From CAIWHR01 sp963773195 (lineage in GTDB: Bacteria > Pseudomonadota > Gammaproteobacteria > Burkholderiales > Casimicrobiaceae): DNA of 64,000 nucleotides. Every line of letters begins with the position of its first letter. Position 1 is the stretch's first letter. Positions 26,237 to 35,127 of this stretch are shown piece after piece. Under the pieces are notes generated by a model. The model ran no database searches. It worked only from the letters and a program-made list of their open reading frames with translations, and was not told the DNA's origin. The translations under genes were made by a program, and so were the position numbers. The stretch lies in assembly GCA_963773195.1 (NCBI GenBank), contig CAVZAE010000015.1, positions 72,735-136,734 of the forward strand. The letters are read 5' to 3'.

Positions 26237-27438
26237 TTCGTCCGACCGGCGAAGCCGTCGACGCCGCGCGCGATCGGGACGGTTGGTCGGTCGATCGGAT
26301 CGTGGATCACGACGCCGTCGATCGGGTCCACTGGCCGATTCCACGGGGCGCGCTTCAGCATCGCCTTGGTATCGGCGTAGCCCGCCTGCCAGCGTGCGCG
26401 AATTCCTGCCGGCGTGAAATCGATGTCCTTCGTGTGATCCTCGCCATCGAGCTTCGGCGCGAGGAGGCGCGCGACGTGCATCGTGGTATTGCAGCCCCAC
26501 GACGCCAGTTCCTTGACGACCGCAGATGTTCGTTCCTTTTCCGGCACGTGCTTCGCAATCTCGCGGATGATGTGCCGCAGATGGTGGATCTGCTTTTGCC
26601 GCGCGATGTGGCTCTTAGCGCGGCTCGCGTACTGAATGTCCTTCTGCCGGCCCATGACCTGCCAGAGCGACGCGGGATCGGGGCCTTCCGGATTCCACAT
26701 CTGTACCGCAAAGATTACGGAATCCTGGCGCGGCTTGTCGTCGAGCACTGCCTCGATCGGCGTGTTCGAGTAGATGCCGCCGTCCCAGTACGGTTCGCCG
26801 TCGATGCTCACGGCGGGGAACGCCGGCGGCAGTGCGCCGGAAGCGAGCACATGATCGATGCAAACAGCTTCGTCGCGGCTGTCGAAGTAGCGCATCTCGC
26901 CGGTGCGGACGTTAACGGCGCCGACCGTCAGGCGAACTTTGCGGGCATCGAGATGGTCGAGATCGATCAAGTCGGCGAGGGTTTCCTTGAGCGGAGCCAC
27001 CGTGTAGTAGGCCGCATTGTCAACGCCGAGGGGCGTGTGGGAGCTTATCCAGGCGATCGGATTGGGCGTGAAGAAGGCCGGAATTCCCTTCAACACGGTC
27101 GCGAGGTTCGCGGACATGTTAGAGAGCCCGGTGAACACGCTGAAGATGTCCGGTCCGGATCCCTGCTCGATCCGTCTCCAGAATTCCCTAATGCGCGGCA
27201 TCCGATTCTGCGGCGCATTGCCGACGATCAGGGCTGCGTTGATCGCACCCACCGACGTACCGATCACCCAGTCGGGCTCGACGCCGGCCTCATGCATCGC
27301 CTCGTACACGCCCACCTGGTACGCACCGAGTGCGCCGCCGCCCTGAAGCACCAGCACGACCTGGCCCGGGAGTGCCGGTCGGCCGGTCGTTGCGGGGGCA
27401 TGGCCGCGCCGCGGGCTCCTCTTACGTGATTTCGGCAT
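26233..27438 (-). CDS. Patatin-like phospholipase (DUF3734 type)
   Basis: This cytoplasmic or membrane-associated lipid acyl hydrolase has 401 residues. The oxyanion motif is LQGGGALGAYQVGVYEA, the nucleophile serine 62 lies in GTSVG, and the catalytic aspartate is in WDGGIYSN. The C-terminal half has the DUF3734 region with RQKQIHHLRHII. ATG 27438 is used because AAAGG lies upstream; an in-frame ATG at 27468 overlaps the bdhA stop as TGATG and is a real alternative. bdhA upstream and YeeE downstream overlap or abut it. bdhA next to this patatin type is recurrent in betaproteobacteria and hints at polyhydroxybutyrate or membrane-lipid turnover. Confidence 0.85.
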   Translation of the reverse strand: MPKSRKRSPRRGHAPATTGRPALPGQVVLVLQGGGALGAYQVGVYEAMHEAGVEPDWVIGTSVGAINAALIVGNAPQNRMPRIREFWRRIEQGSGPDIFSVFTGLSNMSANLATVLKGIPAFFTPNPIAWISSHTPLGVDNAAYYTVAPLKETLADLIDLDHLDARKVRLTVGAVNVRTGEMRYFDSRDEAVCIDHVLASGALPPAFPAVSIDGEPYWDGGIYSNTPIEAVLDDKPRQDSVIFAVQMWNPEGPDPASLWQVMGRQKDIQYASRAKSHIARQKQIHHLRHIIREIAKHVPEKERTSAVVKELASWGCNTTMHVARLLAPKLDGEDHTKDIDFTPAGIRARWQAGYADTKAMLKRAPWNRPVDPIDGVVIHDPIDRPTVPIARGVDGFAGRTK

Positions 27439-27467
27439 GTCTGACGCCTTTCGCGAAAGTGGGTACA

Positions 27468-28256
27468 TCACTGTGCCGTCCAACCGCCCTCGAGCGGGAG
27501 GATTGCCCCGGTAATTGATGCGGCGGCGTCGCTGGCGAGAAATGCGGCGAGGGCCGCGACCTCTTCTATCTGGACGAACTTCTTGGTCGGCTGGGCATGC
27601 AGCAGCACGTCGTTGATCACTTGCTCTTGCGTGATACCGCGTGCCTTGGCCGTGTCAGGAATCTGCTTTTGCACGAGCGGCGTCCAGACGTATCCGGGGC
27701 AGATCGCGTTCATGGTGATTCCCACCTCGGCCACCTCCAGCGCGACCGTCTTGGTCAAGCCCGCGATGCCGTGCTTTGCGGCGACATACGCCGACTTGAA
27801 AGGACTCGCCACCAGCGCGTGCGCGGAAGCGATGTTGATGATCCGACCCCACTTCTTCTTCTTCATCGCCCAGAGTGCGAGACGGATGGTGTGGAACGAC
27901 GCAGTCAGATTAATGGCGATGATCGCGTTCCACTTGTCGACCGGGAACTCGTCGACCGGAGCGACAAACTGGATTCCTGCGTTGTTGATGAGAATGTCGA
28001 TGGCGCCGAATTCGCCAAGCGCCTTCGTCATCATCGTTTCGATCTGATCTTGGTTGGACAGATCGGCGCGGTCGTAGCGAACTTCGACGCCGTGCTCCGC
28101 GGCGAGATCCGAGCGGAGGGTCTCGATCTCTTTGGCATCGCCAAAGCCGTTGAGGATGACGTCGGCGCCCTCCCGTGCCAGCGCCCTGGCTATCCCCAGG
28201 CCGATGCCGCTCGTCGATCCGGTGACCAGTGCTGTCTTGCCGTTGAACATCTTCAT
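27468..28256 (-). CDS. bdhA: 3-hydroxybutyrate dehydrogenase
   Basis: This SDR enzyme of 262 residues oxidises D-3-hydroxybutyrate to acetoacetate with NAD. It matches BdhA closely: TGSTSGIGLGIA for the cofactor, NNAGIQFVAPVDEFP, the catalytic INIASAHALVASPFKSAYVAAKHG, and the substrate-specific CPGYVWTPLV and QIPDTAKARGI segments; it ends in GGWTAQ. ATG 28256 has AGGAG five bases upstream, better than ATG 28250. It heads a leftward operon with the patatin and YeeE genes. The cell therefore probably makes or uses polyhydroxybutyrate. Confidence 0.93.
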   Translation of the reverse strand: MKMFNGKTALVTGSTSGIGLGIARALAREGADVILNGFGDAKEIETLRSDLAAEHGVEVRYDRADLSNQDQIETMMTKALGEFGAIDILINNAGIQFVAPVDEFPVDKWNAIIAINLTASFHTIRLALWAMKKKKWGRIINIASAHALVASPFKSAYVAAKHGIAGLTKTVALEVAEVGITMNAICPGYVWTPLVQKQIPDTAKARGITQEQVINDVLLHAQPTKKFVQIEEVAALAAFLASDAAASITGAILPLEGGWTAQ

Positions 28257-28516
28257 CTTCACTCCTGTAGATGCCGGTTGAGCGGGTCGGGGCACACGAA
28301 TGGTTCGGCGGGACTGTCCCGATCGGACGCGCGACGCGATCGGGTGTTTGCCGTGACCTCGTTTCCGTGCCGCCCCGTTGCTGCGTCAGTCGCGCCGCTC
28401 CCTCGCGCCTTACAGCCAGCCGTGCTGGCGGCGCTGGAGTAAGCGGTTGGCTGCGGCGGCGACCAACGCTGGTCCGCGGCCCACTGCGCGCGTTACCTCA
28501 TCGGATGGTCGTCGTG

Positions 28517-29824
28517 ATGAAGAAGCAAAGGAGCATCGTGATCGTCGGTGGCGGCTTCGCCGGCATGACGCTGGCACAGGGACTCGACCGGGGTCTGCCG
28601 GCGGATTGCAGGCTGCTCGTCATCAGCGAAGAGAGCTACACGACCTTCAACCCAATGCTGCCCGAAGCCGTTGGTGCGTCGGTCTTCCCGGAGCAGGTTG
28701 TCGCGCCGATCCGCCAGATGCTCTCTCGTGGGCGCTTCATCATGGGGCGCGTGACGGCGATCGACCCGGCCGCCAAATCGCTGGTCTGCGATACGCTCGC
28801 CGGCGAGCTCCGGATTGCCTACGATCACTTGGTGCTCGCCTTCGGCAACCGGGCGCGGCTCGACCTCATACCAGGACTTGCCGAGCATGCCGTACCGCTC
28901 AAGACGGTCGGCGACGCCATGCACATCCGCAATACGGTGTTGCGGAGGGTTGCGCAATTAGAGCTCGAGGACGATCCGGAACTACGCCGACGCCTCGGCC
29001 ATTTCGTGATCATCGGTGGCGGCTTCTCCGGGGTCGAGGTCGCGGGCGAGCTGGTCGACTGTTTGAAGAGCATTCGTCGCTACTATCCCCGGGTGGCGGA
29101 AGACGACCTCAAGGTCACGGTGCTGCAGGATCAGCCACGGTTGCTGCCGGAATTGTCCGAACGACTGGGTGCCGCGGCCCAGCGCTCGCTCGTCGCGCGT
29201 GGGGTCGACGTACGCACGCGTGCCAAAGCAGTGGCCGTAGATGACCGGACTGTGACTCTCGACGAGGGCACGTCGTTGCGTACCGCGACGGTGATCTGCA
29301 CCATTGGCACTAGACCGAACGCGTTGGTGGAGTCGCTGCATGCGTCGGTGGAGCGCGGCCGCATCGTTGTCAACGGCGACCTGTCCGTAAGGCACATGCC
29401 GGGTCTGTGGGCGATCGGCGATTGCGCCCACGTAATCAATGCGCGAAACGGTAGTCCGGCGCCGCCGACGGCGCAGTTCGCGGTACGCGAGGCGAGGTGC
29501 CTCGTTGGGAACCTGCTTTCAGTACTCGACGGACGTCCAACGCGCACGTTCGACTACCGACCGCGCGGCTCGATGGCCGCCATCGGTCACATGAAAGGCG
29601 TCGCCGAGATCTTCGGAATCCCGCTGTCCGGGGTGGTGGCGTGGCTGCTCTGGCGCGCTTACTACCTATCACAGATGCCGACGTTTGGTCGCAAGTTGCG
29701 CATCTTCGTCGAGTGGACCTGGGGAATGTTCTTCCCCACCGACATCACCCATCTGCGCTTCACGCGCAGCCACGAACTGATCGACCGCGCGAACCAACCA
29801 ATCGCGACAGAGCAGTCGTCCTAG
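28517..29824 (+). CDS. FAD-dependent NAD(P)H oxidoreductase (NDH-2-like)
   Basis: This single-chain flavoprotein of 435 residues is of the type II NADH dehydrogenase family. The FAD motif VIVGGGFAGMTLAQGL opens the protein, the NAD motif FVIIGGGFSGVEVAGEL lies at about 165, and LWAIGDCAHV is near 300. A C-terminal region with a hydrophobic/aromatic helix (VVAWLLWRAYYLSQMP) fits membrane-surface attachment. ATG 28517 is taken as the start; ATG 28505 is also in frame and neither has a clear Shine-Dalgarno. It is divergent to bdhA. It probably passes electrons from NADH to quinone, but the acceptor is not shown. Confidence 0.83.
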   Translation: MKKQRSIVIVGGGFAGMTLAQGLDRGLPADCRLLVISEESYTTFNPMLPEAVGASVFPEQVVAPIRQMLSRGRFIMGRVTAIDPAAKSLVCDTLAGELRIAYDHLVLAFGNRARLDLIPGLAEHAVPLKTVGDAMHIRNTVLRRVAQLELEDDPELRRRLGHFVIIGGGFSGVEVAGELVDCLKSIRRYYPRVAEDDLKVTVLQDQPRLLPELSERLGAAAQRSLVARGVDVRTRAKAVAVDDRTVTLDEGTSLRTATVICTIGTRPNALVESLHASVERGRIVVNGDLSVRHMPGLWAIGDCAHVINARNGSPAPPTAQFAVREARCLVGNLLSVLDGRPTRTFDYRPRGSMAAIGHMKGVAEIFGIPLSGVVAWLLWRAYYLSQMPTFGRKLRIFVEWTWGMFFPTDITHLRFTRSHELIDRANQPIATEQSS

Positions 29825-29863
29825 TCGGCGCGCCCGTCCGCCATTGCCTGACCGCTGCCGCCG

Positions 29864-30403
29864 TTACTTGTTTTGGCCCGCGGGCATTCCACGGACCGCA
29901 CCCAGCATCTTTTCCACATGCTTGCCCGGATTAAGGCTCATGTATGAATAAGCGATCGAGCCGTCCGGGGCGATGACATAGGAAACGCGGTTCGCGTATT
30001 CGGGCCGCGTCTGCAGCACGGCGTCGTACGACTTGATCACCGCCATCGACTCGTCGGAAGCCACCGGGAATTTGCTCTGGCAGGACTGGACCGAGAATTT
30101 GGTCAGCGTCTCGATGTCATCGCTCGAGATGCCGACGACCGTCGCGCCGAGTGCCTCAAACTGCGGAATCGCCTCGGCGAATTCGTGCGCCTCGATCGAG
30201 CAGCCCTCCGAGTATGCCGCCGGGAAGAAGTAGAGGACCACCGGCCCCTTCTTCAGGGATTCGGCGAGCGAGTAGCGGTAGACCCCTCCGCCCTGCGCAG
30301 CCGGCGCCGTGAAGTCGGGCGCGGGCTCCCCGATGTCGAGCGCCGCGCGGGCCGTAAGCGGCAGGGCCATTAGCGCGACCAAGCACGCGAGGATTCGGGT
30401 CAT
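29864..30403 (-). CDS. Exported peroxiredoxin (AhpC/BCP family)
   Basis: This thioredoxin-fold peroxidase of 179 residues has a signal peptide (about 1-20, ending TARAALD). The peroxidatic site reads FFPAAYSEGC, so the usual threonine two residues before the cysteine region is serine. A second cysteine lies in SVQSCQSKFPVASD, suggesting an atypical two-cysteine mechanism. It starts at ATG 30403 with AAGGAGA six bases upstream. The start codon overlaps that of the divergent phospholipase D-family gene (CATG). It would remove peroxides in the periplasm. Confidence 0.85.
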   Translation of the reverse strand: MTRILACLVALMALPLTARAALDIGEPAPDFTAPAAQGGGVYRYSLAESLKKGPVVLYFFPAAYSEGCSIEAHEFAEAIPQFEALGATVVGISSDDIETLTKFSVQSCQSKFPVASDESMAVIKSYDAVLQTRPEYANRVSYVIAPDGSIAYSYMSLNPGKHVEKMLGAVRGMPAGQNK

Positions 30404-32003
30404 GAAAATCTCCTTCGAAGCGGCCGGATCGATTCCAGCGCGGGTGGCGCGTGCCGGTATCGTCGTACTCGGCACGGCAATGCTTACAGCGGGCTGCGGG
30501 ACCTTGCCCACGAATGTCGAGCGCCCGTCCTCGGTCGCGCTCAGGGCGTCGGCGCAGAGCCCGCTCGCGCGGATCGCGCAGGCCTCGCTCCCCGAACCGC
30601 AGCTCACCGGGTTCAGGCTGATGCCGCTCGGCGTCTATTCGCTCGACGCGCGCGTCGCGCTGGCCCAGCGCGCCACCCAGTCGCTCGACGTCCAGTACTA
30701 CCTCATCCAGAACGACAAGACGGGCCGTCTGCTACTGCGGAACCTGCGCGATGCGGCGCAGCGCGGTGTCAGGGTGCGGCTTATCGTCGACGACCTCTAC
30801 ACGACCGGTGGTGATCCGCTGTTCCTCGGGCTCGCGGCGTTTCCGCACGTCGAGGTCAGGCTGTTCAACCCGTTCTGCTGCGGCCGTGACAGCCTGCTCG
30901 ATAAGTACGTCTACTCGCTCGCCGATTTCGGCCGACTCAACCATCGGATGCACAACAAGCTGTTCATCGCCGATGGCGCGATGGCCGTCGCGGGAGGACG
31001 TAATATCGCCGACGAATATTTCATGCGCAGCCTGTCCGACAACTTCGTCGACATGGACGCCTTCATCGTCGGCGCCGTCGTGCCGCAGCTCGCGGCGATC
31101 TTCGATACCTACTGGAACAGCCCGCAGGTCTATCCGGTCGAAACGATCCTTGACACCGGCAAGAGCCGTGAAGCGCTGCAGGGCGAGTTCAACGCGCTGG
31201 TCGATGAGGGTGAGCAGATGATGGCCGCGTCGCCGCCGCCCACCGACGTGCTGGGATACGGGCCGATCCGCGAGGACCTGGACGCCGGCCGGTTGGGGCT
31301 CGTCTGGGGTACCGCGACGGCATTCGCCGATTCGCCGGCCAAGGTGACGGCGACGTCAGACGAAATGGCACGCTCGATGAGTGTGTCGATGAACGTGATG
31401 GATCTCGTCATGGCGTCGACAAGCGAGGTCGTGATCTCGTCGCCTTACTTCATCCCCGGTGCGCGCGGCGTCGCGACTTTCGGTGATCTCACCAAACGCA
31501 AGGTGAAGGTTTCGATCCTCACCAACTCGCTCGCCGCCAACGACGAGCCGCTGGTTCATACCGGCTACTCGCGGTACCGTGTCGACTTGCTCAAGATGGG
31601 GGTCGATCTCTACGAGTTGAGTCCGACGCGGATTCAAAAGGCACACCGGCTAGGCTGGAGCGGGATGTCGATCGGGCGTCTGCACGCCAAGACTGCGGTC
31701 ATCGATCGTCGGATTGTGTTCATCGGCTCGATGAACCTTGATCCCCGCTCCGCGAGCAAAAATACCGAGCTCGGCATCATCGCGGACTGTCCGCCGCTCG
31801 CGAAGGAGGTCATTCGCGTGATCCATTTGAGCAAGCTGCAAAGTGCGTATCGGCTGCGCTTCGCGCCCGATGGCGAGAGCCTGCAATGGCTGACGATGGA
31901 CGATGATCGCGAGGTGGTGCTCCTCGCGGAGCCGGAAGCGACGCTCTTGCTGCAGGTGCAGAACGCGCTGCTTGCGCCGTTCGTGCCGGAGGAGGAGCTC
32001 TGA
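30402..32003 (+). CDS. Phospholipase D-family lipoprotein
   Basis: This protein of 533 residues has two HKD motifs: HNKLFIADGAMAVAGG (about 216) and HAKTAVIDRRIVFIGSMN (about 428), each H-x-K-x4-D. They form one phospholipase D active site, as in cardiolipin synthase-like enzymes. The N-terminus has a hydrophobic stretch ending in the lipobox LTAGC, so it is probably anchored in the outer or inner membrane. ATG 30402 has GAGGA eight bases upstream, while GTG 30444 would give a cleaner signal peptide; the start is not settled. It is divergent to the peroxiredoxin gene with overlapping start codons. Confidence 0.85.
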   Translation: MKISFEAAGSIPARVARAGIVVLGTAMLTAGCGTLPTNVERPSSVALRASAQSPLARIAQASLPEPQLTGFRLMPLGVYSLDARVALAQRATQSLDVQYYLIQNDKTGRLLLRNLRDAAQRGVRVRLIVDDLYTTGGDPLFLGLAAFPHVEVRLFNPFCCGRDSLLDKYVYSLADFGRLNHRMHNKLFIADGAMAVAGGRNIADEYFMRSLSDNFVDMDAFIVGAVVPQLAAIFDTYWNSPQVYPVETILDTGKSREALQGEFNALVDEGEQMMAASPPPTDVLGYGPIREDLDAGRLGLVWGTATAFADSPAKVTATSDEMARSMSVSMNVMDLVMASTSEVVISSPYFIPGARGVATFGDLTKRKVKVSILTNSLAANDEPLVHTGYSRYRVDLLKMGVDLYELSPTRIQKAHRLGWSGMSIGRLHAKTAVIDRRIVFIGSMNLDPRSASKNTELGIIADCPPLAKEVIRVIHLSKLQSAYRLRFAPDGESLQWLTMDDDREVVLLAEPEATLLLQVQNALLAPFVPEEEL

Positions 32004-32740
32004 GGATCAGCCCGACCAGTCGCCGCCGCCGAGCGAAGCGGCCCTAGAGGACCGTGCCGAAGCACCGTCGTAGTTCGCATACCGGGCGTAGTTAAGGACC
32101 TAATTCGGCCAACTCCAGAACCGGCAGCAGTACCGCCAATTCGAGTCGCCCCCGGATGTCGAGGTGTCCTGACGACCGAGTGGATAGATTAGACAGCGTG
32201 CTTGCTCAATCACATCGAGTGTGAGACGGAGCATGCTTAGCTCGTCTTCGTTCGGGCGCCACGTGCCGGAGTCGGCGTTGCGGCTACTCACGGCCGAAGA
32301 CTTGGCGGCAATGCTTCAGGACGCCCTAGGGACCAATGTACCCCTCGCGGACACCGGATGCCGTCCCGACTCGCCATTTGAGTCCAGTCCGCTGGGCTGC
32401 GTCGTCCGTGAGGGGCCAGAGCGCGTACCGCCAAAGAAGAGCCCGGACAGCGAGTGGCTCCAGTAGAGAGGTCGATGTGGGCATACGGATCGCGACAGCG
32501 ACGCGGGCATCGTCGTTCCTTACTAAACAACGAAAGCGCCGCCTCCGAGACGATTTTGCGCTGCACTGCAGCATGAAAAAATCCTGGATCGCCCCTTGCA
32601 ATGTTTAGTAGACAGCGTGACACTAAACACGATTCACGAAACATGCCGGCTCCAGGGCCGGCACCGTGGACAGGAAGGCCCGGACGTATCGGCGTCGCCC
32701 GGGCGACGTCAGCGATCCAATTCACGAGGAGGTGTCGGTC
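32004..32740. other. Intergenic region upstream of the ABC/DHA locus
   Basis: This 737-bp stretch has several short open frames with no recognisable protein features. Its right half holds the octamer operator sites at 32522-32529 and 32602-32629. The 11-mer TAGACAGCGTG occurs twice (32190-32200 and 32609-32619). It ends with a strong Shine-Dalgarno, GAGGAGGT at 32726-32733, for the binding-protein gene. Confidence 0.6.
32602..32629. promoter_or_regulatory. Putative operator: inverted octamer TGTTTAGT-N12-ACTAAACA
   Basis: Two perfect 8-bp arms (32602-32609 and 32622-32629) have centres 20 bp apart, two helical turns, as expected for a dimeric repressor. A third copy, ACTAAACA, lies at 32522-32529, exactly 100 bp before the right arm, which could allow looping. 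It sits about 110 bp upstream of the first gene of the ABC/DHA locus. No regulator of a known operator family is assigned. Confidence 0.6.
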
Positions 32741-34071
32741 ATGAGGGAATTCATTGCACGCACCAGCATCATCGCGATTTCGGCGATGCTCGCCTTCGCT
32801 TCCCCAGTGCGGGCGCAAACGAAGACGATCACGCTTTGCTGGGCCGCATGGGATCCGGCCAACGCGCTTGGTGGAGTTGTCGAAGGACTTCACCACGAAG
32901 ACCGGCATCCAGATGAAATTCGAGTTCGTGCCGTGGCCGAATTTTGCGGACCGCATTCTTGAACGAGCTCAATTCCAAGGGCAAGCTGTGCGATCTCATG
33001 ATCGGCGACAGCCAGTGGATCGGCGGCGCGGCGGAGAACGGGCAATACGTCAAGCTCAACGACTTCTTCGCCAAGGAAGGCATCAAGATGAGCGACTTCA
33101 TGCCGGCGACCGTGACCGGCTATTCCGAGTGGCCGAAGAACACGCCGAACTACTGGGCGTTGCCGGCGATGGGCGACTCGGTCGGCTGGACGTATCGCAA
33201 GGACTGGTTCAACCGTCCCGAGATCAAGAACGAATTCAAGGCGAAGTACAAGCGCGACCTGGCGCCGCCCAAGACCTGGGACGAATTCAAGCAGGTCGCC
33301 GAGTTCTTCCAGAACCGGACTATCGACGGCAAGAAGGTCTACGGCGCTTACATCTTCACCGAACGCGGCTCGGAGGGCATCACGATGGGCGTGACCAACG
33401 TGCTCTACCCCTACGGGTTCAAGTACGAAGATCCGAAGAAGCCCTACGTGATGAACGGATTCGTGAATTCGCCAGATTCGGTCAAGGGTCTCGAGTTCTA
33501 CAAGACCCTGTACAAGTGTTGCACGCCGCCAGGGCTCACCAATGCCTACATGCAGGAAGGCCTCGACGCGTTCAAGTCGGGCCAGGTGGCGATGATGATG
33601 AACTGGTTCGCATTCTTCCCGGGCTTGTACAAGGACCCGAACGTCGGCGGTGACAAGATCGGGTTCTTCATCAATCCCTCGGAAAAGACCAAGGGCGTGC
33701 AGCTCGGCGGACAGGGCATATCGGTTGTCGCCGCCTCCGCCAATCGCAACGAGGCGCTGCAATACATCAAGTGGTTCGCGACGCCAGAAGTGCAGAAGAA
33801 ATGGTGGTCGCTCGGCGGTTATTCGTGCCTCAAAGCGGTGCTGCAGGATCCAGGCTTCGTCAAGAGCGCTCCGTTCGCCAAGGAATTCCTGGAGTCGATG
33901 GACATGGTTGTCGATTTCTGGGCCGAGCCATCGTACGCGCAGCTGCTCCTTGCGATGCAGAAGCGCGTTCACGATTACGTCGTCGCCGACAAAGGCACGG
34001 CGAAGGAAGCGCTGGACCTCCTCGTGGCCGACTGGACGAAGGTGTTCAAGGAGGAGGGCAAGATCAAATAA
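32741..34071 (+). pseudogene. ABC transporter sugar/polyol-binding protein, broken by two frameshifts as read
   Basis: With two single-base corrections this becomes a normal extracellular solute-binding protein of 442 residues. The signal peptide is MREFIARTSIIAISAMLAFA. The first shift is at about 32872 (in TTGGTGG), the second at about 32958 (near CCGCATTCTTG). Between and after them the protein reads VELSKDFTTKTGIQMKFEFV, then NELNSKGKLCDLMIGDSQWI, and continues unbroken to the end, with FINPSEKTKGVQLGGQG. GAGGAGGT lies upstream of ATG 32741. It is the first gene of a transporter and dihydroxyacetone-kinase locus. It would bind a glycerol-, polyol- or sugar-type substrate; which one is unknown. 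Confidence 0.75.
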
Positions 34072-34155
34072 CGGCGGTCGCCGGCACCGGGTCGTATCGG
34101 GCTCCCCGAGGCCACGGCTTCGGAGTGCGGTGTTGGTTGCGCTTATGATGCGTCG

Positions 34156-35118
34156 ATGATGAACGCGCCCGACCCGCAGGTCCTGCTCGACAAGGCAGCG
34201 CGCGCCACGCCCGAGCCCCTGGCGCGGCGCGTGCGGGGCCTGTCCGATCGGGTCATTGCCTGGCTCTTCATCGCGCCGACGATCGTGCTGCTGCTCGCGA
34301 TCAACATCTTTCCGCTGATCTGGACGATCCAGCTTTCGTTCACGAACTATCGCGCCAACCGGCCAAATGCGACGGTTGCCAACGTCGGCATCGACAACTA
34401 CGTTTCGGTGCTCACCGATCCGGACGTTTGGGCGGCGATGCAGGCGACCGCCCATTTCCTGTTCTGGACGATCCTGCTGCAGACCGTGCTGGGCTTCACG
34501 CTTGCCTACCTCATCGATCGTCGCTTTCGAGGGTACGGGTTCTGGACGACTGTCATCCTCATCCCGATGATGCTTTCGCCGGCGGTCGTGGGTAATTTCT
34601 GGGCGTTCCTCTACCAGCCTCAGATCGGGCTCTTTAACTACGTCGTTTCGTTTTTTACCGGCGTTCCTCCGTCGTCATTCGAGATGATCGGCTCGGTTCG
34701 ACTCGCGCCTTGGGCGATCATCATCGTCGATACATGGATGTGGACGCCCTACGTCATGCTCATCTGCCTCGCCGGGCTGCGTTCGATTCCCGATTACATC
34801 TACGAGGCGGCGGAGGTGGATCGTGCCTCGCGGTGGCGGCAGTTCTGGTCGATTACGCTACCGATGGCGTTGCCGTTCATCATGCTGGCCGTGCTATTCC
34901 GCGGCATCGAGAACTTCAAGATGTTCGACATGGTCAACCTGCTGACCTCGGGCGGTCCCGGTTCGACGACCGAGGTCGCATCGATCACGCTGAAGCGCGA
35001 AGCGTTCGAAAAATGGCGCACCGGCTATTCGTCGGCCTTCGCCATCGTCCTTTTCGTCACGGTGTTCGGCTTCGCCAACATCTACGTCAAGGCGCTCAAC
35101 CGCGTGAAGAACCGCTAG
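34156..35118 (+). CDS. Carbohydrate ABC transporter permease, first
   Basis: This inner-membrane permease has 320 residues with six hydrophobic helices; the first is about 35-57 (IAPTIVLLLAINIFPLI). The cytoplasmic EAA loop reads EAAEVDRASRWRQFWSITLP near 217. It is of the MalF/UgpA type. ATG 34156 is followed at once by a second ATG (34159); either may be used. It lies 84 bp after the binding protein gene and its stop is nine bases before the next permease's ATG. It forms the membrane pore with the second permease. Confidence 0.9.
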   Translation: MMNAPDPQVLLDKAARATPEPLARRVRGLSDRVIAWLFIAPTIVLLLAINIFPLIWTIQLSFTNYRANRPNATVANVGIDNYVSVLTDPDVWAAMQATAHFLFWTILLQTVLGFTLAYLIDRRFRGYGFWTTVILIPMMLSPAVVGNFWAFLYQPQIGLFNYVVSFFTGVPPSSFEMIGSVRLAPWAIIIVDTWMWTPYVMLICLAGLRSIPDYIYEAAEVDRASRWRQFWSITLPMALPFIMLAVLFRGIENFKMFDMVNLLTSGGPGSTTEVASITLKREAFEKWRTGYSSAFAIVLFVTVFGFANIYVKALNRVKNR

Positions 35119-35127
35119 GTGCGAGCG

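Noticed and set aside
32221..32466. Possible gene in the gap before the ABC locus
   Set aside because: The translation has no recognisable pattern and no convincing ribosome binding site.
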